DNA of 64,000 nucleotides from Amycolatopsis sp. NBC_01480 (GCF_036227205.1 NZ_CP109442.1:3720001-3784000), one strand, 5' to 3'. Shown: positions 31,634-39,774, counted from the first letter of the stretch. The notes: generated by a model not told the origin, from the letters alone. Made by a program: numbers and translations.

Positions 31634-33322
31634 TCAGTCCGGGGAGGTGGTGGGCAGGGCCGCTTCCCGGCCCGCGCCGTCGACCTCGTGGTCGCGGCTG
31701 ACCCCGATCAGCTTGAGCTGAGTGGTGGTGGCGCAGTCGCCGGAAACGGCGAACGCCTGCCGCGCGCCGCCGGAGCCGTCGTGCCCCGGGGTGGCGGTGG
31801 TGGTCGGTGCCATCGGCGCGCTGGGCGCGGCCGGGAGCCCGCCGCCACCCCCGCCGCCGCTGCCGCCGCCGTTGATCGCGTGGGTGTCGGAGTCGCGCTG
31901 CTGATGCCGCTGCGCGCTGTTGCCGGACAGCCCGTTCGTCGTCGTCCCCGTCGGCTCGGCGAGGCTGTTGCGGTTCGAGATGACGGTGGTCGTCGTGGCC
32001 GGTGCCCCCGGCGTGGTCACGGCGGGGGCAGTAGCACTGGCCGGCGCGACGGTCGTCCCGATCAGCGTCGGCACGGTCGCGGTGACGCCCCCGCTGACGG
32101 AGCCGCCGGACAACACCGGCCCGAGCACCCCGTCGATCGGCAACAACGGCGGCAGGTCGGTGCCGTTCCCCGGCGTCGACGGCGGCAACACGGTCTGCCC
32201 GACGGTGTTGACGGTCCCGAGGACCCCGCCGACGGTGGTGAGCGCGGTGTTCAGCGTTGTGTCGACTACATCGACCAGGCCGCCGACCAGGCCGCCCACT
32301 AGACCACCGAGGAGGCCGCCGCTCTGCTTGGGCGCGGTCGGTTGGGTTTGCTGGGTCGTTTGGTCCGGCTGGGCCGCGGGCTTCTCGACGGGCTGCTGGA
32401 CCAGGGGCTGCTGGACGACCATCAACGGCCGCACGACGGCAGTGCTGGTGCTGCCCGTGCTGCCGCTGCCTGTGCTGGCGCTGCTGCTGGTGCCGGTGCT
32501 GGCGTTGCTGCTGGTGCCCGTGCTGTTGTTGCTGCCGTCGGTGATGCCATCGCCCGCGCTGCCGCCGGCGGTGTTGCTGCTGCTCGCGCTGCCGCCCGTG
32601 CCGGTCTCGGCGTTGCCGCAGGTGCCCGTGCTGCCGTCAGCGGTGTTGCCGGCGCTGCTGTTGCCGTTGTTGGCGGTGCTGGCACTGCCGTCGGCGCTGG
32701 ACCCGTTGGCCGAGTCGCTGCTGGACGAGGCGGCATCGCTGCTCGGCGAAGTGGTTCCGGTAGCCGAGTTGTCGGTGGCCGAGCTGTCCGGGGCGGTGGT
32801 CGCCGGTGCCGTCGAGCCGGTGTGGCTGGGCCTGCTCGAGCTGGAGGTGCCCGTGGCTCTCGATCCGCGGCTGGTCGCGGCTGTGCCGGGGTGGGTTGCT
32901 TCGCGGTCGCCGGGGGTGGTTGAGCCGCGGGGGCCGTCGGCGGCCTGGTGGTGCCGGGCGGGTGAAGAGTCGGTGGCGTGTTTTCCGGCGTGGGCGGAGG
33001 CCGTGGCGACAGCGTCACCGGAAGAAGAATCAGCGGCATTCCGCTCATCGGCCGACGCGCTCGTATTCGCGAGTACCGCCCCGAGTAGCCATCCGGCCAG
33101 CGCCAGCCCACCCGCCAACGCGATCCGCGCGGTCGGCCGCGCGATCGGACCAGCCCAAGCCCTCGGACGGTGCGCCCTCGCCCCACCCGCCGACGTCGCC
33201 GGAACCGAGGCAACCTTCAGCTCAGCAGCCGCAGCCTGGGCAGCCGCAGCGCGAGAATCCGGAGCTTCCCCAGTCATGGTTTGCGCAGGCACAGTGGGGT
33301 GCACGGGAATCGTGTCGATCAC
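31634..33322 (-). CDS. Large Ser/Thr/Gly-rich single-pass surface protein
   Basis: A 562-aa protein of unknown function. An Ala-rich cytosolic head of about 65 residues precedes one transmembrane helix (IALAGGLALAGWLLGAVLA, about 67-85). Next is a roughly 220-residue Ser/Thr/Asn/Gly low-complexity stretch. A Val/Leu/Gly-rich block follows (GGLLGGLVGGLVGGLVDVVD), like chaplin-type or self-assembling segments, then a GGGSGGGGGGGLP linker and a tail containing one Cys near SGDCATTTQL. GTG 33322 is the start used; ATG (MTGEAPDS) 15 codons in is an alternative. The opposite strand also reads open over most of this, a by-product of the biased composition. Confidence 0.7.
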   Translation of the reverse strand: MIDTIPVHPTVPAQTMTGEAPDSRAAAAQAAAAELKVASVPATSAGGARAHRPRAWAGPIARPTARIALAGGLALAGWLLGAVLANTSASADERNAADSSSGDAVATASAHAGKHATDSSPARHHQAADGPRGSTTPGDREATHPGTAATSRGSRATGTSSSSRPSHTGSTAPATTAPDSSATDNSATGTTSPSSDAASSSSDSANGSSADGSASTANNGNSSAGNTADGSTGTCGNAETGTGGSASSSNTAGGSAGDGITDGSNNSTGTSSNASTGTSSSASTGSGSTGSTSTAVVRPLMVVQQPLVQQPVEKPAAQPDQTTQQTQPTAPKQSGGLLGGLVGGLVGGLVDVVDTTLNTALTTVGGVLGTVNTVGQTVLPPSTPGNGTDLPPLLPIDGVLGPVLSGGSVSGGVTATVPTLIGTTVAPASATAPAVTTPGAPATTTTVISNRNSLAEPTGTTTNGLSGNSAQRHQQRDSDTHAINGGGSGGGGGGGLPAAPSAPMAPTTTATPGHDGSGGARQAFAVSGDCATTTQLKLIGVSRDHEVDGAGREAALPTTSPD

Positions 33323-33709
33323 GCCACCACCACCGTCCGCGCCTGAAGCTCATGCGGTCACCGCACGAAGCTGATCTTGCTGGGGTTCTCTTCCGGCCAG
33401 GTCGCAGTTACCCCGGGGCTGCACTCTTTCTAGCACCGCTCGCGAGTGTTTCATCTCTCCCGCGTTCGATCCACCCCGTACGGCGGAACAGCCTCACCGG
33501 CTCTGGTGTCCGAACGGCCGAAGTTGATCACCGTGTGTGCTCCCGGACGGTCGCGCCAGGGCCATCCGGGCCCCTCCTTCGACCGTCCCCGCAGGCGTTT
33601 GACCTGATGTCTCGAGCCGGACAACCACTCAGGGTATCGCGTGATCAACGCTGGGTACCGGCCCGCGACTGTACTGAAAGGACAGCCCGCCGGCCGCGAC
33701 GTGAAGTGG
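33323..33709. other. 387-bp leader/intergenic region upstream of the low-complexity protein
   Basis: No gene is seen. The region precedes the minus-strand gene at 33322 and follows the stop of the minus-strand dapC-like gene. It contains a set of nested inverted repeats (33523-33649) that could fold as a branched RNA on either strand, about 200 nt before the start codon of the downstream gene. Confidence 0.6.
33523..33649 (-). ncRNA. Candidate structured leader RNA (three-helix junction)
   Basis: A 9-bp outer pairing GTTGATCAC (33523-33531) with GTGATCAAC (33641-33649) encloses two hairpins. The first is GGACGGTCG/CGACCGTCC (33545-33553 with 33580-33588), whose loop contains GGGCC/GGCCC. The second is CCTGATGTC/GACA..TCAGG (33603-33633). 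On the minus strand this would lie in the 5' leader of the low-complexity protein gene. It does not match a riboswitch class I recognise. Alternatively the TGATCA-centred ends could be protein-binding sites. Confidence 0.4.
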
Positions 33710-34876
33710 TCAGACGAGTGACCGCAATCGCTGGACGGCGTCGTCGATGACCTCGTTGCGCTTGCAGAACGCGAAGCGCAGCAGGTGTTTCCACTCTTCC
33801 GGGTGATCGGTGAACACCTTTACGGGGACGGCCGCGACACCCACACGCTCCGGCAGCTCCCACGCCAGCTCGGCGGCGTCGGTGAAGCCGAGCGGCCGGA
33901 CGTCGACGCAGACGAAGTACGTGCCCTCGCTCGGGCGCACCTCGAAACCGGCGTCCGCGAGGCCCGCGGAGAGCCGGTCGCGCTTGTCCTGCAAGCTCGT
34001 GCGCAGGCCTTCGACCCACTCCAGCTCGTTGTCCAGCGCGTACGCGACCGCCGGTTGCAGCGGCCCGCCCGAGACGAACGTGATGAACTGCTTCGCCGCC
34101 TTCACGGCCGCGACCAGCTCCGGCGTCGAGCAGACCCAGCCGATCTTCCAGCCGGTGCAGTTGAACGTCTTGCCGGCGCTCGAGATCGACACCGTCCGCT
34201 CGCGCATGCCCGGCAGCGTCGCCAGCGGGATGTGCTCGGCGCGGTCGAAGACGAGGTGCTCGTAGACCTCGTCGGTGATCGCGATCAGGTCGTGCTCCAC
34301 GCACAACGCGGCGACGGCCTCCAGCTGCCCGCGCGTGAACACCGTCCCGGTCGGGTTGTGCGGCGAGTTCAGCAGCACCGCGCGCGTCCGCGGGGTGATC
34401 GCGGCGCGCAGGGCGCCGAGGTCCAGCTCCAGGCGCCCGTCGGGATTCTCGACGAGGCCGATCACCCGCCGCTCGGCCCCGGCCATGGCGACCGCCGCGG
34501 CGTACGAGTCGTAGTACGGCTCCACGACGATGACCTCGTCGCCGCGCTCGGTCAGCGCGATGAGCGCGGCGGTGATGGCCTCGGTGGCGCCCGCGGTGAC
34601 CAGGATCTCCGTGTCCGGGTCGTACTCGGTGCCGTACCGCAGCCGGTGCCGGGCGATCGCCGCGCGCAGCTCGGGCCGTCCGGGGCCGGGCGGGTACTGG
34701 TTGGAGCCGCCGAACAGCGCGTTCTTCGCGGCTTCGAGCATCCCGGCGGGCCCGTCGGTGTCGGGAAAGCCCTGGCCGAGGTTCACGGCGTTGTGCTTCA
34801 CGGCGAGTGCCGTCATCTCCGCGAAGATCGTCGCGGTGAACGGGCGGAGGCGGGGGACAAGAGCTGGTTCGCGCAC
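33710..34876 (-). CDS. dapC: PLP-dependent aminotransferase, probably N-succinyldiaminopimelate aminotransferase
   Basis: A 388-aa class I aminotransferase from GTG 34876. It shows NLGQGFPDTDGP, NQYPPGPGRPELRAAIA, VTAGATEAITAALIAL, LNSPHNPTGTVFTR, ITDEVYEHLVFD and the PLP lysine in SISSAGKTFNCTGWKIGW, with the carboxylate-binding RFAFCKR near the C-terminus. This matches actinobacterial DapC of lysine/meso-diaminopimelate synthesis; kynurenine or methionine aminotransferases are close relatives. It is divergent from the DUF445 gene across 29 bp. Confidence 0.82.
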   Translation of the reverse strand: MREPALVPRLRPFTATIFAEMTALAVKHNAVNLGQGFPDTDGPAGMLEAAKNALFGGSNQYPPGPGRPELRAAIARHRLRYGTEYDPDTEILVTAGATEAITAALIALTERGDEVIVVEPYYDSYAAAVAMAGAERRVIGLVENPDGRLELDLGALRAAITPRTRAVLLNSPHNPTGTVFTRGQLEAVAALCVEHDLIAITDEVYEHLVFDRAEHIPLATLPGMRERTVSISSAGKTFNCTGWKIGWVCSTPELVAAVKAAKQFITFVSGGPLQPAVAYALDNELEWVEGLRTSLQDKRDRLSAGLADAGFEVRPSEGTYFVCVDVRPLGFTDAAELAWELPERVGVAAVPVKVFTDHPEEWKHLLRFAFCKRNEVIDDAVQRLRSLV

Positions 34877-34905
34877 GAAAACGCATCCTCACGGACAATG
34901 GCGTT

Positions 34906-36204
34906 GTGGAGCAACTCACGCCAGCCAACCTCACCCCGGCAGACCCGCCCGGCGGCGCCGCCGGGGAAGCGGAAAAACAACGCGGCTTGCGCAAGATGAA
35001 GCTGGTCGCGCTTGCTTTCCTGCTCGGCGCGACGGTCATCTTCCTGCTCACGGCCTGGGCGGAATCCTCGGGCTGGCCCGGCTGGGTCGGCTACGTCCGC
35101 GCGGCCGCCGAAGCGGGCATGGTCGGCGCGCTCGCCGACTGGTTCGCCGTCACGGCGCTGTTCCGGCATCCGCTGGGCCTGCGGATCCCGCACACGGCGA
35201 TCATCCCGAACAAGAAGGACCAGCTGGGCAACAGCCTCGGCGAGTTCGTCGGGTCCAACTTCCTGTCCGAGGGCGTCATCCGCGACAAGCTGCGGCGCGT
35301 CGAAATCGCTCGGCGCCTCGGCGGCTGGCTCCGGCAGCCGGCGAACGCGGAGCGCGTGACGTCCGAGCTGGCCACGGTCGTGCGCGGCGCCATCACGGTC
35401 CTGCGGGACGAGGACGTGCAGGCGATCATGGAGCAGGCCGTGGTCAAGCGCATCGTCGACCGGCCGTGGGGCCCGCCGCTGGGCAAGATCCTGGCCGGCG
35501 TCTTCGAGGACGGCGCGCACCACAAGCTCGTGGACCTCATGTGCGACCGCGGTTACGAATGGGTCCGCGACAACCACAACACGATGCTGCGCGTGGTCTC
35601 GGACCGCGCGCCGAGCTGGTCGCCGAAGTTCGTCGACGAGATGCTGGCGGACAAGGTGTACGGCGAGGTCCTGGCCTTCACCTGGGCGGTGAAGACGGAC
35701 GTCAACCACCCGATGCGGCTCGCGCTGGACAAGTTCCTCGGCGAATTCGCGCAGGACCTGCAGCACGACCCGCAGACGATGGAGCGCGCCGAGCAGGTCA
35801 AGGGCCAGATCGTCAGCCACGCCGAGGTGCAGAAGCTGATCGGCTCGGCCTGGGCGACGGCGAAGGAGATGCTGCTCAACGCCGCGGAGGACCCGTCGAG
35901 CGAGCTGCGCCGCCGCGTCCGCGCGAGTCTGGAGGCCCTCGGCGAGCGCCTCATCACGGAGGACACCCTGGCGGGCAAGGTCGACGGCTGGGTCGAGAGC
36001 GCCGCGGTGTACCTGGTCTCCAACTACTCCAAGGAGATCACCACGATCATCACCGACACCGTGGAACGCTGGGACGCGGAGGAGACCTCGCGGAAGATCG
36101 AACTGCAGGTCGGCCGGGACCTCCAGTTCATCCGGATCAACGGCACTGTGGTGGGGGCGCTGGCCGGGCTGGTGATTTACACGGTGGCACAGCTGCTGTT
36201 CTGA
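34906..36204 (+). CDS. DUF445 family membrane protein
   Basis: A 432-aa protein from GTG 34906, six nt after a GACAAT hexamer, so possibly leaderless. An N-terminal transmembrane helix (about 35-52) and the diagnostic motif AAAEAGMVGALADWFAVTALFRHPLGL then RIPHTAIIPNKKDQLGNSLGEFV are followed by long amphipathic helices and a C-terminal membrane helix (INGTVVGALAGLVIYTVAQLLF). DUF445 proteins (YjiN type) are thought to act at the membrane; function unknown. Confidence 0.9.
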   Translation: MEQLTPANLTPADPPGGAAGEAEKQRGLRKMKLVALAFLLGATVIFLLTAWAESSGWPGWVGYVRAAAEAGMVGALADWFAVTALFRHPLGLRIPHTAIIPNKKDQLGNSLGEFVGSNFLSEGVIRDKLRRVEIARRLGGWLRQPANAERVTSELATVVRGAITVLRDEDVQAIMEQAVVKRIVDRPWGPPLGKILAGVFEDGAHHKLVDLMCDRGYEWVRDNHNTMLRVVSDRAPSWSPKFVDEMLADKVYGEVLAFTWAVKTDVNHPMRLALDKFLGEFAQDLQHDPQTMERAEQVKGQIVSHAEVQKLIGSAWATAKEMLLNAAEDPSSELRRRVRASLEALGERLITEDTLAGKVDGWVESAAVYLVSNYSKEITTIITDTVERWDAEETSRKIELQVGRDLQFIRINGTVVGALAGLVIYTVAQLLF

Positions 36205-36252
36205 GCGGTGGCTGCTGTTTCGCGGCAGCTGTGGTTCTGCGTTTTCCGGCGG

Positions 36253-36493
36253 CGGTCCACAGCCGCCGCGGCCTGTCCACAGGGCGCATCCCCAGGTGGA
36301 GGGCGGGGCGAAACATGAACGAACCGCTATACCACACCCGAGGGAGCCTCAAACCAGTTGTCCACAGGAAGCTGAGTTATCCCCGGGGTTATCCACAGCT
36401 TTTCACGGTGATGGCCTAACGGGCGTCCACAAGTTGTGGGGATCCGGTGCGTCTGCACGTGCACATGTGGTGGCTGTGCACTAGTTGTCCACA
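36253..36493. promoter_or_regulatory. Cluster of DnaA-box-like sequences
   Basis: Within 241 bp on one strand are TTGTCCACA (36358-36366), TTATCCACA (36389-36397) and TTGTCCACA (36485-36493), all exact box matches. One-mismatch CTGTCCACA lies at 36273-36281, and weaker CGGTCCACA (36253), TTATCCCCG (36377) and GCGTCCACA (36423) are nearby. The region is between the end of DUF445 and the end of a CGNR gene, without dnaA, dnaN or rpmH, so it is not evidently oriC. A DnaA-titration or replication-control site is possible. Confidence 0.6.
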
Positions 36494-37095
36494 GGGCTTG
36501 AGTTGTGCACACCGGCCGTGCGGGCCCGCCAGGAGCGGGCCTTTTCGCGGTTGCCGCAGACGCGCATGGAGCACCAGGTGCGGGAGCGGTTGCGGGACTC
36601 GTCGTAGAAGGCCCAGAGGCAGTCGTCCGCAGGGCAGATCTTGAGGCGGACCCAGTCGCCGCGGATGGCGAGGCGGGTGGCGGCGGCCAGTACGGCGGTG
36701 ATGACGTCGGGGGCCAGCAGTGCCGGGCCGTCGGCGGTCAGGGCGAGGTGGAGCGGGACGTCCAGTGGCCGGGGCGGCAGGCGAGGATCGCCGATCGCGG
36801 CACGGAGTGCGTCACGGACGGCGCGGGCTGCCTCAGGCGTGGCGCGGGCATCGGCGGGCACGGTGCGGGCAGGCGTGACGGGGGCGGGGTCGCGCATGGC
36901 GCGGGCGTCGGCAGGTGCGGCGCGGAGGGTGGCAGGCGTGGTGCGGGCGTCGGCGGGCTTGTCGGGGGCGATCGCGTGCCCGGCGTGCTCGGCGGACCAG
37001 CGGTGCCAGAGCTCCGGGTCGTCCAGTAGGTCCTCGTTCCGTTCGACGTCGACGGTGTTGAGGAAGGCGACCACCAGGGAAGCGTCGGTGTGCAC
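36481..37095 (-). CDS. CGNR zinc-finger regulator with an Ala/Arg/Pro-repeat insert
   Basis: A 204-aa ABATE/CGNR protein. The N-terminus VHTDASLVVAFLNTVDVERN and the C-terminal zinc finger ICPADDCLWAFYDESRNRSR then TWCSMRVCGNREKARSW are standard. Between them lies an unusual insert (about residues 45-95) of imperfect PADARTTPA/PADARAMRD/PADARATPE units, apparently an expanded tandem repeat. GTG 37095 follows a TACACT -10 by six nt, so the message is probably leaderless. Its 3' end carries the last DnaA box of the cluster. Confidence 0.85.
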   Translation of the reverse strand: MHTDASLVVAFLNTVDVERNEDLLDDPELWHRWSAEHAGHAIAPDKPADARTTPATLRAAPADARAMRDPAPVTPARTVPADARATPEAARAVRDALRAAIGDPRLPPRPLDVPLHLALTADGPALLAPDVITAVLAAATRLAIRGDWVRLKICPADDCLWAFYDESRNRSRTWCSMRVCGNREKARSWRARTAGVHNSSPVDN

Positions 37096-37182
37096 ACAAC
37101 CAGTGTACGGGGAATGGCGGTTGCGGACCGCCTTGCTAACTTCCATACTCCCTACGACGGTTATCCGACTGGAGGGACGTGG

Positions 37183-37551
37183 ATGAAAATGGGTGCGATA
37201 CCGACGTTCGGCAGCGTGTGCCTCGACTGTCCGGACCCGGCGGCGCTCGCCGGCTTCTACCGGGTGCTGCTTGATTGGGACGAACCCAAGATCGAGGACG
37301 GATGGGTCACGCTCGTCAATCCACAGGGTGGTCCGCGCATCGAATTCCAGCGGGTGGACGACTATCGGGCGCCCGAGTGGCCGTCGCCGGACAAGCCGCA
37401 GCAGGCGCACCTCGACCTCGACGTCACCGACCTCGAAGCGGCGCACGAGCGCGCGCTGGGCCTCGGCGCGCGGCTCCTCGACGCCTCGCCCAAGACCTTC
37501 CGGGTGTACGCCGATCCGGCGGGTCACCCGTTCTGCCTGTGCGCCTGCTGA
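37183..37551 (+). CDS. VOC/glyoxalase-like family protein
   Basis: A 122-aa vicinal-oxygen-chelate protein: GSVCLDCPDPAALAGFYRVLLDWDE opens the first beta-alpha-beta unit, IEFQRVDDYRAPEWP and HLDLDVTDLEAAHERALGLGA the second, and VYADPAGHPFCLC the end. Potential metal ligands are the His in AHLDLDV and residues in the last strand. GGAGGG precedes ATG 37183. Substrate unknown; these proteins often confer small-molecule resistance. Confidence 0.85.
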   Translation: MKMGAIPTFGSVCLDCPDPAALAGFYRVLLDWDEPKIEDGWVTLVNPQGGPRIEFQRVDDYRAPEWPSPDKPQQAHLDLDVTDLEAAHERALGLGARLLDASPKTFRVYADPAGHPFCLCAC

Positions 37552-37584
37552 CGCGGTGCGCGAAAAATGCGTAGGCTCTGATAC

Positions 37585-37959
37585 GTGATTTGTCCGAAGT
37601 GTCAGAATCAGATGCGGACCGTCGACAAGAACGGGATCCACATCGACCAGTGCGACGGCTGCCGCGGCATCTTCCTGGACCGCGGTGAGCTGGAGCAGAT
37701 CGTCGGCGCCGAAAGCTCTTACTACGGACGGCAGCAGCAGCCACCGCCGTACGGAGCGGCCGGGCCCCACGGGCGGCCGGACTCGCCGCAGCCCTACCGC
37801 GGCGGCGGTTACGCCGATTCGCCACGGCCTCACCGCGGCTACTCGGATTCGCCCCGCCCCTACGGCGGCCACGGCTACTCCGACTCCCCGCGCCCGTACG
37901 GCGGCGGCAACCACGGCGGACGCCGCAAGCGCAGCTTCCTCGAGAACCTCTTCGACTGA
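37585..37959 (+). CDS. TFIIB-type zinc-ribbon protein with YSDSPRPYGG repeats
   Basis: A 124-aa protein. Residues 1-40 form a zf-TFIIB ribbon (MICPKCQNQMRTVDKNGIHI then DQCDGCRGIFLDRGELEQI), with two CxxC pairs. After a Gln/Pro linker come four imperfect repeats of the form YxDSPRPYxGG, then a basic RRKRSFLENLFD tail. GTG 37585 lies seven nt after TAGGCT, with CTGACG 18 nt further up, a leaderless promoter. The next gene starts 8 bp downstream. Function unknown. Confidence 0.85.
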   Translation: MICPKCQNQMRTVDKNGIHIDQCDGCRGIFLDRGELEQIVGAESSYYGRQQQPPPYGAAGPHGRPDSPQPYRGGGYADSPRPHRGYSDSPRPYGGHGYSDSPRPYGGGNHGGRRKRSFLENLFD

Positions 37960-37967
37960 ACCAGTCG

Positions 37968-38636
37968 GTGCTTGATCTCAGGATCTGCCCAGCCTGTGGC
38001 GACCGTGCCGAACAGCCGATCGCCGACGGGGAAACGTTGGTGTGCGGGCGATGCGGGCATCGGTGGCCGTTCCGGCGGCTGCCGCTGTTCGCGCTCACCG
38101 GGCCCAGCGGGGCGGGCAAGTCGACCGTCGGGCCCGCGCTCGCGGCGAGGATGGCCGGTGACGTTGTGGTCCTGGAACAGGACGTGCTCTGGACCGGTGC
38201 CCTGCGCGACGACGTCCCCGGCCACCCTGCGTTCCGCGCGGCCTGGTTGCGGATGGCGGCCATGCTCCACCAGAACGGCCGCCCGGTCGTGTTGTGCGGG
38301 ACCGTCGCGCCGCCCGAGCTGGAACCCTTACCGGAGCGGGTTTTCTTCGACGACGTGCACTACCTCGCGTTGGTCGCCGAGCCCGAGACGCTACGGCGTC
38401 GGCTGCGGGCCAGGCCCGCTTGGCGGGAGTGGGACGAGGCGCGGATCGACGAGATGCTCGGCTTCAACGACTGGATTCGCGGCCAAGTCGACCACTTCGA
38501 CACCACCGACGTGCCGTTGGACAGCACCGTCGCGTACGTCGAGGAGTGGGTTCGCGCCGGGCTCAAGCCACCAGGGGCCACCGCAGGCCGTCCGGTTCGT
38601 CGAGCCAGAACTCCTGGTGCGGCCCGTCCACGGTGA
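37968..38636 (+). CDS. Zinc-ribbon P-loop kinase-like ATPase
   Basis: A 222-aa protein with an N-terminal double-CxxC zinc ribbon (ICPACGDRAEQPIADGETLV then CGRCGHRW, residues 6-33) fused to a nucleotide-kinase-like P-loop domain (LFALTGPSGAGKSTVGPALA, Walker A; VVLCGTVAPPELEPLP; YLALVAEPETLRRRLRARPAW, LID-like). It resembles shikimate/gluconate-kinase-like proteins that phosphorylate small molecules, but with an unusual zinc module. It starts 8 bp after another zinc-ribbon gene, and its 3' end overlaps the convergent methyltransferase gene by 74 bp. Confidence 0.75.
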   Translation: MLDLRICPACGDRAEQPIADGETLVCGRCGHRWPFRRLPLFALTGPSGAGKSTVGPALAARMAGDVVVLEQDVLWTGALRDDVPGHPAFRAAWLRMAAMLHQNGRPVVLCGTVAPPELEPLPERVFFDDVHYLALVAEPETLRRRLRARPAWREWDEARIDEMLGFNDWIRGQVDHFDTTDVPLDSTVAYVEEWVRAGLKPPGATAGRPVRRARTPGAARPR

Positions 38637-39735
38637 GCCCGAAGCGGTCGCGCTCGGGTTTGCCCAGTGACTCCCACAGCACGTACGCGCGTTCGGCCAA
38701 GTCCCACAACGCGCGCGGGCCGCCCTGGGCGACCTCGAACGTCCCGCCCGCTTTGCGGCAGCGGACCCACGAGCCGTCGGGATGGGTCAGCGCCACCGGG
38801 CCCGGATCGGCGCGGGTGAGGATCACCGACGTGCCGCTGGACGGCTTCTCTCGGACCGGGTGGACGTCCGGCAGTTCCAGCGAAGCGAAGAACTCGAACT
38901 GGTGCTTCGGCTTCACCAGCAACGACATCGGCAGCCGGGTGGGGCGCCAGTCCGAGTCGTCCGGGATCGGCAGGGGCGCGGGTTCGGGGCGGCGGTGGGC
39001 GCGCAGCGGCATGAACCGGCCGTCGCGGGCCAGGACGCGGCCGGTGCCCTTCGCGCCTTCGCCCGCGACCAGGCGCACCAGGCCCGCGCCCAGCGGCCGG
39101 TTCAACGTCGTCACCACGAGCCCGCCCGGCACGGTCTGCTCCAGCCAGGCCGGCGGGATCACCGAGACCGAAGCCGTGCACAGCACCCGGTCGAACAGCA
39201 CGCCCGCCGGGAAGCCGAGCGCGCCGTCGCCCACCGCGCAGGACGGGGCGTAGCCGCAGGCTTGCAGGTGCTCGCGCGCCGCGGCCACCAGATCCGCATC
39301 GATGTCCACAGTGGACACCTGGCCGGATCCGCAGCGGTGGCTCAGCAGCCCCGCGTTGTACCCGGTGCCGGTGCCGACCTCCAGCACCCGCTGCCCGTCG
39401 CGCACGCGCAGCTCCTCCAGCATGATCGCCATGATCGCGGGCATGCTCGACGAGCTGGTGGGTATCCCGGGAACGGGGCCGCGGCGGGCCTCGGCCCAGC
39501 GCGACGGGTCGTCGTCCAGCTGGGTGACCAGCACTTCCGGTGAGTAGACGTGCTCCAGCCAGCCCGGGTCGCCGGAGTCCACCGCGGTCCAGCCCTCGCC
39601 GGACGGCAGGAAGAACCGCGGCAGGAACACGTGCCGCGGCACCGAGCGGAAGGCCTCGGCCCAGCGGTCGTCGTGCAGCGCGTCCTGTTCGACGAGGTGC
39701 TTGACCAGCCGGCGGCGCAGCCGTTGCGTGCCCAT
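38563..39735 (-). CDS. Protein-L-isoaspartate methyltransferase-like (PCMT) protein
   Basis: A 390-aa protein. The first 200 residues are PCMT-like: VEQDALHDDRWAEAFRSVPR, HVFLPRFF, SSSMPAIMAIMLEELRVRDG, the SAM motif VLEVGTGTGYNAGLL, VSTVDIDADLVAAAREHL and FDRVLCTASVSVIPPAWLEQ. The C-terminal 170 residues are the extension found in actinomycete PCMT-like enzymes that modify ribosomal peptides (fuscimiditide/lanthipeptide type). No precursor peptide or cyclase is seen beside it, so repair or another role is equally possible. ATG 39735 chosen. Confidence 0.82.
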   Translation of the reverse strand: MGTQRLRRRLVKHLVEQDALHDDRWAEAFRSVPRHVFLPRFFLPSGEGWTAVDSGDPGWLEHVYSPEVLVTQLDDDPSRWAEARRGPVPGIPTSSSSMPAIMAIMLEELRVRDGQRVLEVGTGTGYNAGLLSHRCGSGQVSTVDIDADLVAAAREHLQACGYAPSCAVGDGALGFPAGVLFDRVLCTASVSVIPPAWLEQTVPGGLVVTTLNRPLGAGLVRLVAGEGAKGTGRVLARDGRFMPLRAHRRPEPAPLPIPDDSDWRPTRLPMSLLVKPKHQFEFFASLELPDVHPVREKPSSGTSVILTRADPGPVALTHPDGSWVRCRKAGGTFEVAQGGPRALWDLAERAYVLWESLGKPERDRFGLTVDGPHQEFWLDEPDGLRWPLVA

Positions 39736-39774
39736 GGACTCCACCGTAGCCGGGTGAGGGGCAACACACCCGAT

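Noticed and set aside
31920..33374. Plus-strand 484-codon frame rich in Leu/Val/Pro
   Set aside because: It is the reverse of the Ser/Thr/Gly-rich minus-strand gene; low-complexity DNA gives long open frames on both strands, and the minus version has the membrane anchor.
33523..33649. c-di-AMP (ydaO) riboswitch in the leader of the surface protein
   Set aside because: The position would fit, but the conserved ydaO sequence blocks are absent, so I report only an unclassified structure.
36253..36493. Chromosomal origin oriC
   Set aside because: dnaA, dnaN, gyrB or rpmH are not nearby, and the region is short for an actinobacterial oriC, so only a DnaA-box cluster is claimed.
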